Positions 1 to 8,643 of a stretch of DNA of 64,000 nt are shown here, one piece after another. The stretch comes from Oribacterium sp. KHPX15 (lineage in GTDB: Bacteria > Bacillota > Clostridia > Lachnospirales > Lachnospiraceae). The first letter of the stretch is position 1. The number at the start of each line of letters is the position of its first letter. The DNA lies in the NCBI RefSeq assembly GCF_900107835.1, contig NZ_FNRG01000015.1:33202-97201 (forward strand), given 5' to 3'. The position numbers and the translations under genes were made by a program. The notes beneath the pieces were generated by a model. That model made no database searches. It was not told where the DNA came from and saw nothing but the letters and a program-made list of their open reading frames with translations.

Positions 1-311
<311 letters not shown>

Positions 312-331
312 AAACAAATATTTATTTTCCG

Positions 332-358
332 AGCTGTTCCGAAAGGAACAGCTTTTTT
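332..358 (+). terminator. Intrinsic terminator after guaB
   Basis: A 9-bp perfect stem (AGCTGTTCC / GGAACAGCT) closes a GAAA tetraloop and runs directly into six T residues. It separates guaB from nadE. Confidence 0.9.
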
Positions 359-359
359 G

Positions 360-368
360 TGGTATAAT
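360..368 (+). promoter_or_regulatory. Extended -10 promoter for nadE
   Basis: TGGTATAAT is a TGn extended -10 with a perfect TATAAT hexamer, located just after the guaB terminator and about 40 nt before the nadE ATG. No good -35 is visible, which is usual for extended -10 promoters. The same TGTGG-TATNAT look recurs at 22221 and 60419. Confidence 0.6.
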
Positions 369-407
369 CAACATCAAATAAAAGTAAATCAATCGGAGGC
401 TTTTTCA

Positions 408-2462
408 ATGATAGAAGGATTTATAAGGGTTGCCTCCGCAACACCAAAAATAAAGGTTGCGGATGTTTCACATAATAAAGAAGCGATAATCAAAAATATA
501 GAAGAGGCTGAGAAACAGGGAGCAAGGCTTATCGTTTTCCCGGAGCTTGCATTAACGGCATATACCTGTGCGGATCTGTTCCACCAGACGATTCTTATTG
601 ATAAAGCAGAAAAAGCACTGGATGAACTTGCGGAAGAAACCAGAGGAAGAGAAATTGTTGTTGTAGTTGGCACCACCTGGTACACAGATCATAAGCTTTA
701 TAATGCTGCTGCGTTTATTCACGATGGACGGATTCTTGGGATAGTTCCCAAGAAGAATCTTCCTAATTATGGAGAGTTTTATGAGAGAAGATGGTTCACT
801 CCGGGCAACGAGGATGTGAGATTTTTAAAGCACAGGTCGAAGGCAACCGGAGAGATTTATGAGATCCCCTTCGGTATGAATATACTGCTTGAAGCCGAAG
901 ACCTTAAGGATTTTGTTCTTGCAGCTGAGATATGTGAGGATGTATGGGTTCCGGAAACTCCCTCCACAAAGCATGCCCTTGCGGGAGCCACAGTTATTGC
1001 CAATACGTCAGCTTCTGACGAAACAGTCGGAAAGGACAGCTACCGCCGGGAGCTTATTCGTTCCACCAGTGCCCGACTTGTGGCGGCTTATATTTATACC
1101 AATGCCGGGGACGGTGAGTCAACAACGGACCTTGTTTTCGGAGGACAGGATATCATTGCGGAGAATGGTTCCATAGTTAAAGAAGGAAAGCGTTTTGAGA
1201 CCGGACTCTACATTGCGGATATCGACCTCCAGAAGCTGGATCAGGAGAGATCAAGAACAACCACATATCCTTCTGTTTCTGAGGAGCTGAGAGAAAAATA
1301 TGAGATTGTCAGATTCAGCTTTGAACCGGAGAATGTAAATGGTAAAAAAATCGAACCGGTCGAAGCTGATATATCATCAGAGGGACCGGTTCATGAAAGA
1401 CTTTTTGCAGAGGCTGCCGATCTCATGAGATACGTTGATCCTAAACCCTTTGTGCCGGGAAACCAGCAGGAAAGAACCCGGAGATGTAACGAGATATTCA
1501 CCATCCAGGCATTGGGTCTCAAGAAGAGACTGGAGCACATTGGCTGCAAAACTGCAGTTATAGGTATTTCGGGAGGTCTTGATTCCACACTTGCACTTCT
1601 GGTAACCGCAAGAGCTTTTGATATGCTGGGTTTGCCAAGAGAAAACATTATCTCTGTAACCATGCCGGCCTTCGGAACCACAGACAGGACCTATAACAAT
1701 GCCGTAACCCTGACAAAGAGACTTAACGCTACCTTGAGGGAGATTAATATCAAGGAATCGGTATTACTTCATTTCAGGGATATCGGACATGACCCTGAGG
1801 ATCATTCTGTTACTTATGAGAATTCCCAGGCAAGGGAGCGAACCCAGATACTCATGGATATCGCAAATCAGACTGACGGAATAGTTATCGGAACCGGAGA
1901 TCTCAGCGAGCTTGCTCTCGGATGGGCTACCTATAACGGAGACCACATGTCCATGTATGCGGTTAATGCAGGAGTTCCGAAAACTTTGGTGAGATATCTG
2001 GTTAAGTATGTAGCGGATACTTCAGAGGATAAGGCATTAAGCTCATGTCTTTATGATATCTTTGATACACCTGTAAGCCCGGAGCTTCTTCCTCCTACAG
2101 GAGACGGAAAGATATCCCAGAAGACAGAGGATCTGGTGGGACCTTATGAGCTCCACGATTTCTTCCTCTATCAGATAATGAGATTCGGTTTCAGTCCGAA
2201 AAAGGTTTATATGCTGGCTCTGAAGGCTTTCTCAAAGGAAAACCAGGGTGATTCGGACAATGCTGAGATATACGAAGCAGATGAGATATTCAAATGGTTA
2301 AACAAGTTCTACTGGAGATTTTTCTCCCAGCAGTTCAAGAGAAGCTGTCTCCCCGACGGACCAAAGGTTGGTTCTGTGGCGGTTTCACCGAGAGGAGATC
2401 TGAGAATGCCAAGTGATGCGGTAGTTGCTCTTTGGATTGAAGAGTTAAAAGAAATGAGGTAA
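408..2462 (+). CDS. nadE: Glutamine-dependent NAD+ synthetase
   Basis: This 684-residue two-domain enzyme amidates nicotinic acid adenine dinucleotide to NAD+, using ammonia released from glutamine. The N-terminal nitrilase-fold domain (~1-300) carries the Glu46 (FPELALT), Lys115 (PKKNLPNY) and Cys176 (AEICEDVW) triad. The C-terminal synthetase domain has the PP-loop SGGLDS at ~388-393 and the GTGDLSELALGW block. I chose ATG 408 because it follows CGGAGG at a good distance; an in-frame ATG at 357 lies within the terminator/promoter region. The stop codon is two bases before the start of the peptide precursor gene, whose ribosome site sits in the last nadE codons. Transcription therefore probably continues into the export cassette. 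Length is normal for the two-domain bacterial type. Confidence 0.95.
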   Translation: MIEGFIRVASATPKIKVADVSHNKEAIIKNIEEAEKQGARLIVFPELALTAYTCADLFHQTILIDKAEKALDELAEETRGREIVVVVGTTWYTDHKLYNAAAFIHDGRILGIVPKKNLPNYGEFYERRWFTPGNEDVRFLKHRSKATGEIYEIPFGMNILLEAEDLKDFVLAAEICEDVWVPETPSTKHALAGATVIANTSASDETVGKDSYRRELIRSTSARLVAAYIYTNAGDGESTTDLVFGGQDIIAENGSIVKEGKRFETGLYIADIDLQKLDQERSRTTTYPSVSEELREKYEIVRFSFEPENVNGKKIEPVEADISSEGPVHERLFAEAADLMRYVDPKPFVPGNQQERTRRCNEIFTIQALGLKKRLEHIGCKTAVIGISGGLDSTLALLVTARAFDMLGLPRENIISVTMPAFGTTDRTYNNAVTLTKRLNATLREINIKESVLLHFRDIGHDPEDHSVTYENSQARERTQILMDIANQTDGIVIGTGDLSELALGWATYNGDHMSMYAVNAGVPKTLVRYLVKYVADTSEDKALSSCLYDIFDTPVSPELLPPTGDGKISQKTEDLVGPYELHDFFLYQIMRFGFSPKKVYMLALKAFSKENQGDSDNAEIYEADEIFKWLNKFYWRFFSQQFKRSCLPDGPKVGSVAVSPRGDLRMPSDAVVALWIEELKEMR

Positions 2463-2464
2463 TC

Positions 2465-2638
2465 ATGGAAAATATAAAAGATGACAAAAAAGTTCTTGAA
2501 AAAAAGGAAGATTTAAATGAATCTGCGGAAATAGAGTTTTTCGATGGCTTTTCCGGATTCGAACCCATACCGGATCAGGATCTGAAAAAAGTAATGGGCG
2601 GCCAGGAGATGATCATACCTGAAAGTGTCAGGTTATAA
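2465..2638 (+). CDS. Double-glycine leader peptide precursor (57 aa)
   Basis: A short gene starts 2 nt after the nadE stop, with a GAGG ribosome site overlapping that stop. The 57-residue product is an acidic, Lys/Glu-rich leader ending DLKKVMGG, followed by an 11-residue tail, QEMIIPESVRL. Relative to Gly46 at -1, hydrophobic residues fall at -4 (Val), -7 (Leu) and -12 (Ile), the consensus of leaders cut by C39 peptidases. The next three genes encode exactly such an exporter, so I infer that this is its substrate. The predicted mature product has no Cys, Ser/Thr-Cys pairs or other lanthipeptide hallmarks, and no maturation enzyme is encoded nearby, so an unmodified linear peptide (signal or bacteriocin-like) is most likely. 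The gene is too short for routine ORF calling. The function of the peptide is unknown. Confidence 0.75.
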   Translation: MENIKDDKKVLEKKEDLNESAEIEFFDGFSGFEPIPDQDLKKVMGGQEMIIPESVRL

Positions 2639-2707
2639 GGATATACCGGATTTTTATGAGATACTTTTCATCAATTGTTATTTCAACAGAGGTGCTTGGT
2701 AAAAAAT

Positions 2708-3223
2708 ATGGATAAAAAACAGCTCTTTAGAAAGAAAAGTTATGAGCATATCAATTCCCCGGAGAAGCTGGATCAGTTCCTGGATATACCGGGACCCAAT
2801 ACGTGGGCTTTGATAGTGGCATTATTTATAACTATAGGTGCTGCTATCCTGTGGGGAATCTTTGGCAGCGTTCCCGAAACAGTATCTGCCATCGGCATCA
2901 GAACCCCAAGGGGTATAACCTGCTTTGTGTCTTCTCAGGAAGCTCATCGTGTGGAACCCGGAATGAAGGTCATAGTAAGTGATGAGAAAAACAGCATTAT
3001 CGGAACAGTTGATCTTGTTGGCATGAGCGTGTCTTATTACAATGCAGGAGAAGCTGTTAATGCTCCATGGCTGCTTGAAAATAACCTGAAAGACACCGAT
3101 TGGGTTAGCTCTGTTATCGTAACAGTTGAGGATGAAGATAAAGATAAGCTTGCCATCAATGCCGAACTAAAGGCAAAGGTTGTGGTGGAAGAGAGACCGC
3201 CATATAAAATACTGTTTGACTGA
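2708..3223 (+). CDS. Short HlyD-like secretion protein of NHLM/NHLP-type exporter
   Basis: The 171-residue protein has a cytosolic N-terminus, one membrane segment at ~35-55 (NTWALIVALF... ending before GSVPETV), and a small extracytoplasmic domain with a lipoyl/barrel-like segment (GMKVIVSDEKNSIIGTVDLVG). It fits the short membrane-fusion partners of NHLM-type bacteriocin exporters and lacks the long coiled-coil hairpin of classical HlyD, consistent with a cell that has no outer membrane. ATG 2708 is preferred over an in-frame TTG at 2675, although the AGAGG upstream is ~13 nt away and not ideal. It lies between the precursor and the peptidase-transporter, so it probably assists export of the mature peptide. 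The family assignment is by context and architecture. Confidence 0.7.
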   Translation: MDKKQLFRKKSYEHINSPEKLDQFLDIPGPNTWALIVALFITIGAAILWGIFGSVPETVSAIGIRTPRGITCFVSSQEAHRVEPGMKVIVSDEKNSIIGTVDLVGMSVSYYNAGEAVNAPWLLENNLKDTDWVSSVIVTVEDEDKDKLAINAELKAKVVVEERPPYKILFD

Positions 3224-3237
3224 CTTATGGGAGGCAT

Positions 3238-5502
3238 ATGAGTAGGATCAAAAATATTCCTGTAGTTATGATGATGGAAAATACAGAGTGCGGTGCTGCC
3301 TGTCTCAATATGATATTGGGATACTACGGGAAATGGGTTTCTCTTGAGCAGGTTCGTCAGGATTGTGCCATAAACAGAGATGGAAGTAATGCTCTGAACC
3401 TGGTTTTGGCTGCACGAAATTACGGTCTGGTGGGAGGTGGCTACCGGGCTTCTGTTGATGCGCTCAAAAATGTATCTGTTCCCCTGATACTTCATTGGAA
3501 TTTCAGTCATTTTGTGGTTTTTTGCGGATTTGACGGGGATAAGGTTGAAATCATAGACCCGGCCATGGGAAAGGTTTATGTTTCCATGGAAGAGTTTGAT
3601 GTATCCTACACCGGAGTTGTATTGAAGCTTGAACCGGGACCTGAATTTAAAAAGGAAGGTCATCCCGATACGGTTATCCATTTTGTAAGCAGCAGACTGA
3701 AAAACTCCCAAAATACATTTTTGGCTGCTGTACTTTTTTCGATTCTGGTGGGACTTGGCGGTCTCATAAGTCCGTTTCTGAACAGAGTATATCTTGATTA
3801 TATTCTGACGGGTTCAAACGAGGAATGGTTTGTCACAGTTATCGGATTCATGGGATTGATGGCCGGATTCATCGGAATTGCTTCCATTGTGGAAGCTGTA
3901 TATGGTCTGCAGGTAGAGGCAAAGCTTGGTGTTAACGCCGGAATGAGGTTTATGTGGCACGTACTCCATCTTCCGGTAGAGTTTTTCAAGCAGCGTTATG
4001 TGGGAGATGTTGTTCAGAGACAGGAAAGTAACCAGAATATAGCAAGACTTCTTATCAAGAGTCTGGCTCCGATACTTATCGAGGTATGCTTTACCATATT
4101 CTATGTGGCAGCCATGCTTCATTATTCGGTAACGCTTACCCTTCTTGGGGTTATGGTGCTGTTTATGAACCTTGTGCTTACCCAGAGAGCAACTTCGGTG
4201 GATATAAACAGGAACCGTGCCCAGCTTCAGTATAAGGGCCGCATGGATAATGTAACCATCGCCGGGGTCGAGATGATAGAAACCATAAAAGCCTCGGGAG
4301 TAGAGGATGAATATTTTGAAAGATGGGCAGGTCTTCAGGCCAATTTTCTGAATTATGGCAATACCACCCGTGGTGCCCGTCTGGAAGTATATCTGGGATT
4401 CCTGAAGGATCTCGCAAACTGGGCGGTTGTTACAGCCGGTGCCTGGTTTATATTAAAGGGCGAGATTACGGTAGGTATGCTTCTTGCCATTCAGGGCTTT
4501 CTCGGTAATGTTTCCACCCCGCTACAGAGTCTGATTTCAGTGGGACAACAGTTCCAGGAGCTGGTCAATGCCATCAACAGAGTAGAAGATGTAATGAGAT
4601 ATAAGGCGGATGTTCCGGAAACTTTTGACGAGGAGATGGAAAACGCCGGAATCATTTTAGCTAAATCAAAAACGGATTCAGAGTCGGATGAAGATCAGGA
4701 TGAAAATCCGGATGATGAGGAGAGGGACTTAAAAAGGGATCATATAGTGGAAAGACTGTTCCAAAATGAGAATCCTGAAAAGTTAAGCGGAGAAATTGAG
4801 TTTAAGAATGTGACTTTTGGATACAGTAAACTGTCGGCTCCTTTTATAGAGGATTTCTCCCTGAAGGTTCCTGCAGGCGGCAGTGTTGCATTCGTTGGAT
4901 ATTCAGGCTGTGGAAAGAGCACCATGGCGAAGCTTCTGTCAGGGCTTTATAAACCCTGGTCAGGCGAAATTCTTTATGACGGAACACCTATAGATAATAT
5001 TCCGAGGGATATATTCACAAGTTCATTGTCAGTTGTGGATCAGGATATAGTTCTTTTTGAGGATGAGATATCTGAAAATATTTCTCTTTGGGACAAATCC
5101 ATAGAGGACTTTGACATTATCCTTGCCGCAAGAGACGCCCATATCCATGATGAGATCATTTCAAGAGAAGGCGGTTATCATGGTATGATCCGGGAGAATG
5201 GAAAGAACTTTTCCGGAGGACAGAGACAGCGTATAGAAATCGCAAGAGTCCTTGCAGAGGATCCGTCCATACTTATACTTGATGAAGCCACCAGCGCACT
5301 TGATGCGGAGACCGAATATAAGGTCATGGAGTCCATCAGGGAACGAGGCATTTCCATAATAGTTATTGCCCATCGTCTCTCTACCATCCGTGAGTGTGAC
5401 GAGATCATCGTTATGGATAAGGGCAAGATCGTTGACAGAGGAACACATGATGAACTTATGGAGAGGGATGGCTTGTATCGCCAGCTTATTATGATGGAGT
5501 AA
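3238..5502 (+). CDS. Peptidase-containing ABC exporter (C39 peptidase, TMD, NBD)
   Basis: The 754-residue protein combines an N-terminal C39 cysteine peptidase (~1-130), a six-helix transmembrane domain (~160-445) and a nucleotide-binding domain (~520-754). It should cut the leader of its peptide substrate after Gly-Gly in the cytosol and export the core. Catalytic Cys18 (ECGAAC), His91 (FSHFVVF) and Asp107 (IIDPAMG) are present. However, the residue that is normally the oxyanion-hole Gln, six before the Cys, is Met12 in a Met-Met-Met run. Walker A is GYSGCGKST, the signature FSGGQRQR, Walker B ILILDEATSALD. An unusual run of Asp/Glu/Lys (~475-505) links the TMD to the NBD. The ATG follows GGGAGG by 4 nt. 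The stop lies 3 nt from the next gene, so the two are co-transcribed. Confidence 0.9.
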   Translation: MSRIKNIPVVMMMENTECGAACLNMILGYYGKWVSLEQVRQDCAINRDGSNALNLVLAARNYGLVGGGYRASVDALKNVSVPLILHWNFSHFVVFCGFDGDKVEIIDPAMGKVYVSMEEFDVSYTGVVLKLEPGPEFKKEGHPDTVIHFVSSRLKNSQNTFLAAVLFSILVGLGGLISPFLNRVYLDYILTGSNEEWFVTVIGFMGLMAGFIGIASIVEAVYGLQVEAKLGVNAGMRFMWHVLHLPVEFFKQRYVGDVVQRQESNQNIARLLIKSLAPILIEVCFTIFYVAAMLHYSVTLTLLGVMVLFMNLVLTQRATSVDINRNRAQLQYKGRMDNVTIAGVEMIETIKASGVEDEYFERWAGLQANFLNYGNTTRGARLEVYLGFLKDLANWAVVTAGAWFILKGEITVGMLLAIQGFLGNVSTPLQSLISVGQQFQELVNAINRVEDVMRYKADVPETFDEEMENAGIILAKSKTDSESDEDQDENPDDEERDLKRDHIVERLFQNENPEKLSGEIEFKNVTFGYSKLSAPFIEDFSLKVPAGGSVAFVGYSGCGKSTMAKLLSGLYKPWSGEILYDGTPIDNIPRDIFTSSLSVVDQDIVLFEDEISENISLWDKSIEDFDIILAARDAHIHDEIISREGGYHGMIRENGKNFSGGQRQRIEIARVLAEDPSILILDEATSALDAETEYKVMESIRERGISIIVIAHRLSTIRECDEIIVMDKGKIVDRGTHDELMERDGLYRQLIMME

Positions 5503-5505
5503 GTA

Positions 5506-7677
5506 ATGGGGCTTCTTGATAATCAGATAAAAACCAGAAGAAAAAATGATAATGATGCCATGGAACGGGCTCTGGGTGAACTCCGTGCGGCGGTCATGGG
5601 AGAAGAAGTTTACTTCCAGAGTAAGGGAACAAGGGATGATGCCCTGAAGGAAATTCTCATATACTACGGTGTAAGATATGAAGATCCGCCGAGCATTCTG
5701 GACTCCTTTGAAGACCGTATGAATTTTATGCTCAGCCCGACCGGTATCATGAAAAGACATGTCAAGCTTAAAAAGGGATGGTGGATTCATGACGCCAATC
5801 CGATACTGGCTTATACCAAAACCGGGGAAGCCATGGCACTTCTTCCGAAGAATTTCGGAGGATACCAGTGGTATGATTATAAAAGCGGAAAATATATCAA
5901 AGCCCGTAAAGATAATGTGGATATCTTCACAGGGGAGGCTCTCGTTTTCTACAGGCCCATGCCTATAAAGAAGATGAACCTCATGGATTATTTCAGGTAC
6001 ATAGTGACGGAGATAAGAATTTACAGGATCATTTATTTTATTCTTCTCAGTATGATGGTCAGCCTGATGGGGCTGGTGACGCCGATATTTACCCAATATA
6101 TATTCAATACCATCATCCCTATGAAAAACGGAAGGGCTCTCATGGTCATAGCGGCCAATTATTTAGGCATTCTTGTTGCGACAATGCTGATAAAACTGAG
6201 TAAGAATCTGTCCCTCCGTACCATTCAGAGAAAAGCTGAAATTGCTTCCGAGGGTGGGATCATGGGAAGAGTGCTGAACCTTCCGGTACAGTTCTTTGAG
6301 AATCATAATTCCGGAGAGATGCAGAGAAGAATCATGGCAGGAAAGGAGATCGTTGAAAAGGCCACAAACATTGCTCTTGCTGCCATAGTCGGGGCTGTTC
6401 TTGCCGTTGCATATCTTATTGAAATTATGATAATGGTGCCTCAGCTTTTTCCTGTTACTATGGCCATAGTTGCCATACAGATTTTTTTCTTTGTTGTCAT
6501 CGCCTGGATACAGCAGGACTGGAATTTTACTCTTCTGGAGGTCAAGTCCAAGATAAACGGACTTACCTATCAGCTTTTTTCGGGAATACAGAAAATAAAG
6601 CTTGCAGGTGCCGAGAAAAGGGCATTTGCCAAGTGGGCGAAGCTTTTCAAAGAGGAGTCTGACTGTAATTACAATGCTCCCACCATAACAACTCTTCCCG
6701 TAGTTCTTGAAGAGTTTATCGTTCTTGCGGGTACAGTGGTGCTTTGTGTGATTGCAGTGGAAAAGAATCTGAGTGAAGCTGATTTTATGGCTTTTTCTTC
6801 GGCGTTTACATTGTTCCAGGCGGCCTTTTCTGCTTTGATCTCCGTTGAGGGAGAGATTTGTATGATCAAGCCTTTGTCCAGAGAGCTGATGCCTATTCTT
6901 GAAGCTGTTCCTGAAGTAGGAGAAAGTAAAAAGCCTATTCCACGTATGACAGGCGGAATAGAGCTTAGTAACGTAAGCTTCAGATACTCCGAAGAAGGCC
7001 CCATGGTTCTTAAGGGCATTAATTTAAAGATACAGCCTGGACAGTATGTGGCCATAGTCGGACATACGGGATGCGGCAAGAGCACCCTTATGCGTCTTCT
7101 TCTCGGATTCGAGACTCCCACTGAGGGCGGAATCTATTATGACGGAAGAGATCTGGACTCCATTGACTTAAAGAGACTGCGCAGAAATATCGGAGTTGTG
7201 CTTCAGAATGCACATCTTTTCGCAGGTACGATTTTTTCCAATATTTCCATCGCCTGTCCGGGACTTACCATGAAGGAAGCCTGGAAGGCGGCAGAAATGG
7301 CTGATATAGCAGATGATATCAGGGCTATGCCGCTGGGAATGCAGACCATGATCTCCGAGAGCGGCGGTACCATATCAGGTGGTCAGAGACAGAGGCTGAT
7401 GATAGCGCAGGCTATAGCCTGCAAGCCTAAGATTCTTATGTTTGATGAGGCAACCAGTGCTCTGGATAATATTTCCCAGGATCAGATAGCAGAGTCACTT
7501 TCAGTGCTTAAGTGTACCCGTATTGTGATCGCTCACAGGTTAAGTACGATAAAAAAATGCAATAGAATAATAGTGCTTGACGGCGGGCAGATAGTTGAAG
7601 ACGGCAAGTATGAAGAGCTTATGGAAAAAGGAGGACTTTTTTCAGAACTTATCAGACGTCAGCAGGTAGATATCTGA
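5506..7677 (+). CDS. NHLM-type bacteriocin-system ABC transporter, second subunit
   Basis: This 723-residue ABC protein starts 3 nt after the peptidase-exporter. Its first ~165 residues are not a C39 peptidase but a divergent soluble region with a WWIHDANPILAY segment, as in the partner ABC proteins of NHLM-type systems. Six transmembrane helices follow (~175-445), then a complete ATPase: Walker A GHTGCGKST, signature ISGGQRQR, Walker B ILMFDEATSALD and switch His in VIAHRLST. It probably pairs with the upstream exporter or acts beside it; which of these is not visible from sequence. A strong terminator follows within 40 nt, marking the end of the cassette. Confidence 0.85.
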   Translation: MGLLDNQIKTRRKNDNDAMERALGELRAAVMGEEVYFQSKGTRDDALKEILIYYGVRYEDPPSILDSFEDRMNFMLSPTGIMKRHVKLKKGWWIHDANPILAYTKTGEAMALLPKNFGGYQWYDYKSGKYIKARKDNVDIFTGEALVFYRPMPIKKMNLMDYFRYIVTEIRIYRIIYFILLSMMVSLMGLVTPIFTQYIFNTIIPMKNGRALMVIAANYLGILVATMLIKLSKNLSLRTIQRKAEIASEGGIMGRVLNLPVQFFENHNSGEMQRRIMAGKEIVEKATNIALAAIVGAVLAVAYLIEIMIMVPQLFPVTMAIVAIQIFFFVVIAWIQQDWNFTLLEVKSKINGLTYQLFSGIQKIKLAGAEKRAFAKWAKLFKEESDCNYNAPTITTLPVVLEEFIVLAGTVVLCVIAVEKNLSEADFMAFSSAFTLFQAAFSALISVEGEICMIKPLSRELMPILEAVPEVGESKKPIPRMTGGIELSNVSFRYSEEGPMVLKGINLKIQPGQYVAIVGHTGCGKSTLMRLLLGFETPTEGGIYYDGRDLDSIDLKRLRRNIGVVLQNAHLFAGTIFSNISIACPGLTMKEAWKAAEMADIADDIRAMPLGMQTMISESGGTISGGQRQRLMIAQAIACKPKILMFDEATSALDNISQDQIAESLSVLKCTRIVIAHRLSTIKKCNRIIVLDGGQIVEDGKYEELMEKGGLFSELIRRQQVDI

Positions 7678-7715
7678 TCCGGTCAGGAAATAATATTATT
7701 TTTATAAAACAGTTG

Positions 7716-7770
7716 AAAAAGTCTAAATGGTGAGCAATATTTATAGTGCACACCCTTTAGACTTTTTCTT
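7716..7770 (+). terminator. Intrinsic terminator closing the peptide-export cassette
   Basis: A 12-bp perfect outer stem (AAAAAGTCTAAA / TTTAGACTTTTT) with an inner GGTG/CACC pairing is followed by a T-rich stretch. The A/T-rich arms would also let it work in the other direction. Confidence 0.85.
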
Positions 7771-7816
7771 TTAATATGGCATAAGTCATTCATCGAGTGG
7801 GCAGATAGGGGAATCA

Positions 7817-8620
7817 TTGGAGAAGATCATATCTACCGGTAATAAACTGGTAAAAGAGGTTAGGGAACTTGAAAAGAAGGCAAAGCTGAGACGGGAAACA
7901 GGTCTCTTTGTAGCCGAAGGCGAGAGGCTTTGCAGTGAGATCCCTGCAGATTCCATAGTTCGTATATTTGTCACTCCGGATTATCATGGACGAATGCCAG
8001 AGGGTTTAGTGTGGGATAAAGTTAAAAGTACGTATGCAAGAGCCGGAGGAGATATCGCTGTATATCAGGTGTCAAAGCAGATCATGGAATTCATGTCGGA
8101 CACAAAAACAAGTCAGGGCATACTTGCTATCGTAAAACAGAAACATTACAAATCTTTATCCGGAGATTTCTTTATCATCCTTGATACCCTGCAGGATCCC
8201 GGAAACATGGGAACCATATTCAGAACAGCTGAGGCTGCGGGAGTAAAAGGAATAATCATGAATCGGAACTGTGTCGATATTTATTCACCCAAGGTTGTCA
8301 GAGCTACAATGGGGGCAATGTTCAGGATGCCTTTCATTATATGTGAGGACCTTTCCGCCGAAATAATAAGAATGAAGGATAAAGGCATAGCTATTTATGC
8401 TGCACACCTTAAGGGCGAGAAAAACCACTGGGAATTCGATTACAGTAAACCTGTTGCGTTCATGATAGGAAACGAAGGCAATGGTCTCAGTGAAGAGATC
8501 GCATCACTGTCGGATGCATATATGCGTATTCCGATGATGGGAAAAACCGAGTCATTAAATGCAGCTGTTGCAGCAACTGTACTGATGTATGAAACGGTAA
8601 GGCAGCGCATGAACAGATGA
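7817..8620 (+). CDS. SpoU/TrmH-family RNA 2'-O-ribose methyltransferase
   Basis: The 267-residue protein is a SPOUT-fold methyltransferase that methylates a ribose 2'-OH in rRNA or tRNA with SAM. An N-terminal substrate-binding domain (~1-95) begins with the typical STGNKLVKEVREL...FVAEGERL pattern. The catalytic domain contains LDTLQDPGNMGTIFRTAEAAG, IGNEGNGLSEE and the C-terminal knot motif IPMMGKTESLNAAVA. The likely start is TTG 7817, placed 5 nt after GGGGA; no suitable ATG precedes the conserved N-terminus. The exact RNA target cannot be told from sequence. It sits alone between two transcription units, 23 nt before argF. Confidence 0.9.
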   Translation: MEKIISTGNKLVKEVRELEKKAKLRRETGLFVAEGERLCSEIPADSIVRIFVTPDYHGRMPEGLVWDKVKSTYARAGGDIAVYQVSKQIMEFMSDTKTSQGILAIVKQKHYKSLSGDFFIILDTLQDPGNMGTIFRTAEAAGVKGIIMNRNCVDIYSPKVVRATMGAMFRMPFIICEDLSAEIIRMKDKGIAIYAAHLKGEKNHWEFDYSKPVAFMIGNEGNGLSEEIASLSDAYMRIPMMGKTESLNAAVAATVLMYETVRQRMNR

Positions 8621-8643
8621 CAGTGTAGAAAGGGGAGGATATT

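Noticed and set aside
389..685. Long antisense frames inside nadE and other genes
   Set aside because: They run opposite to clearly conserved proteins, have no ribosome sites and show no recognisable products.
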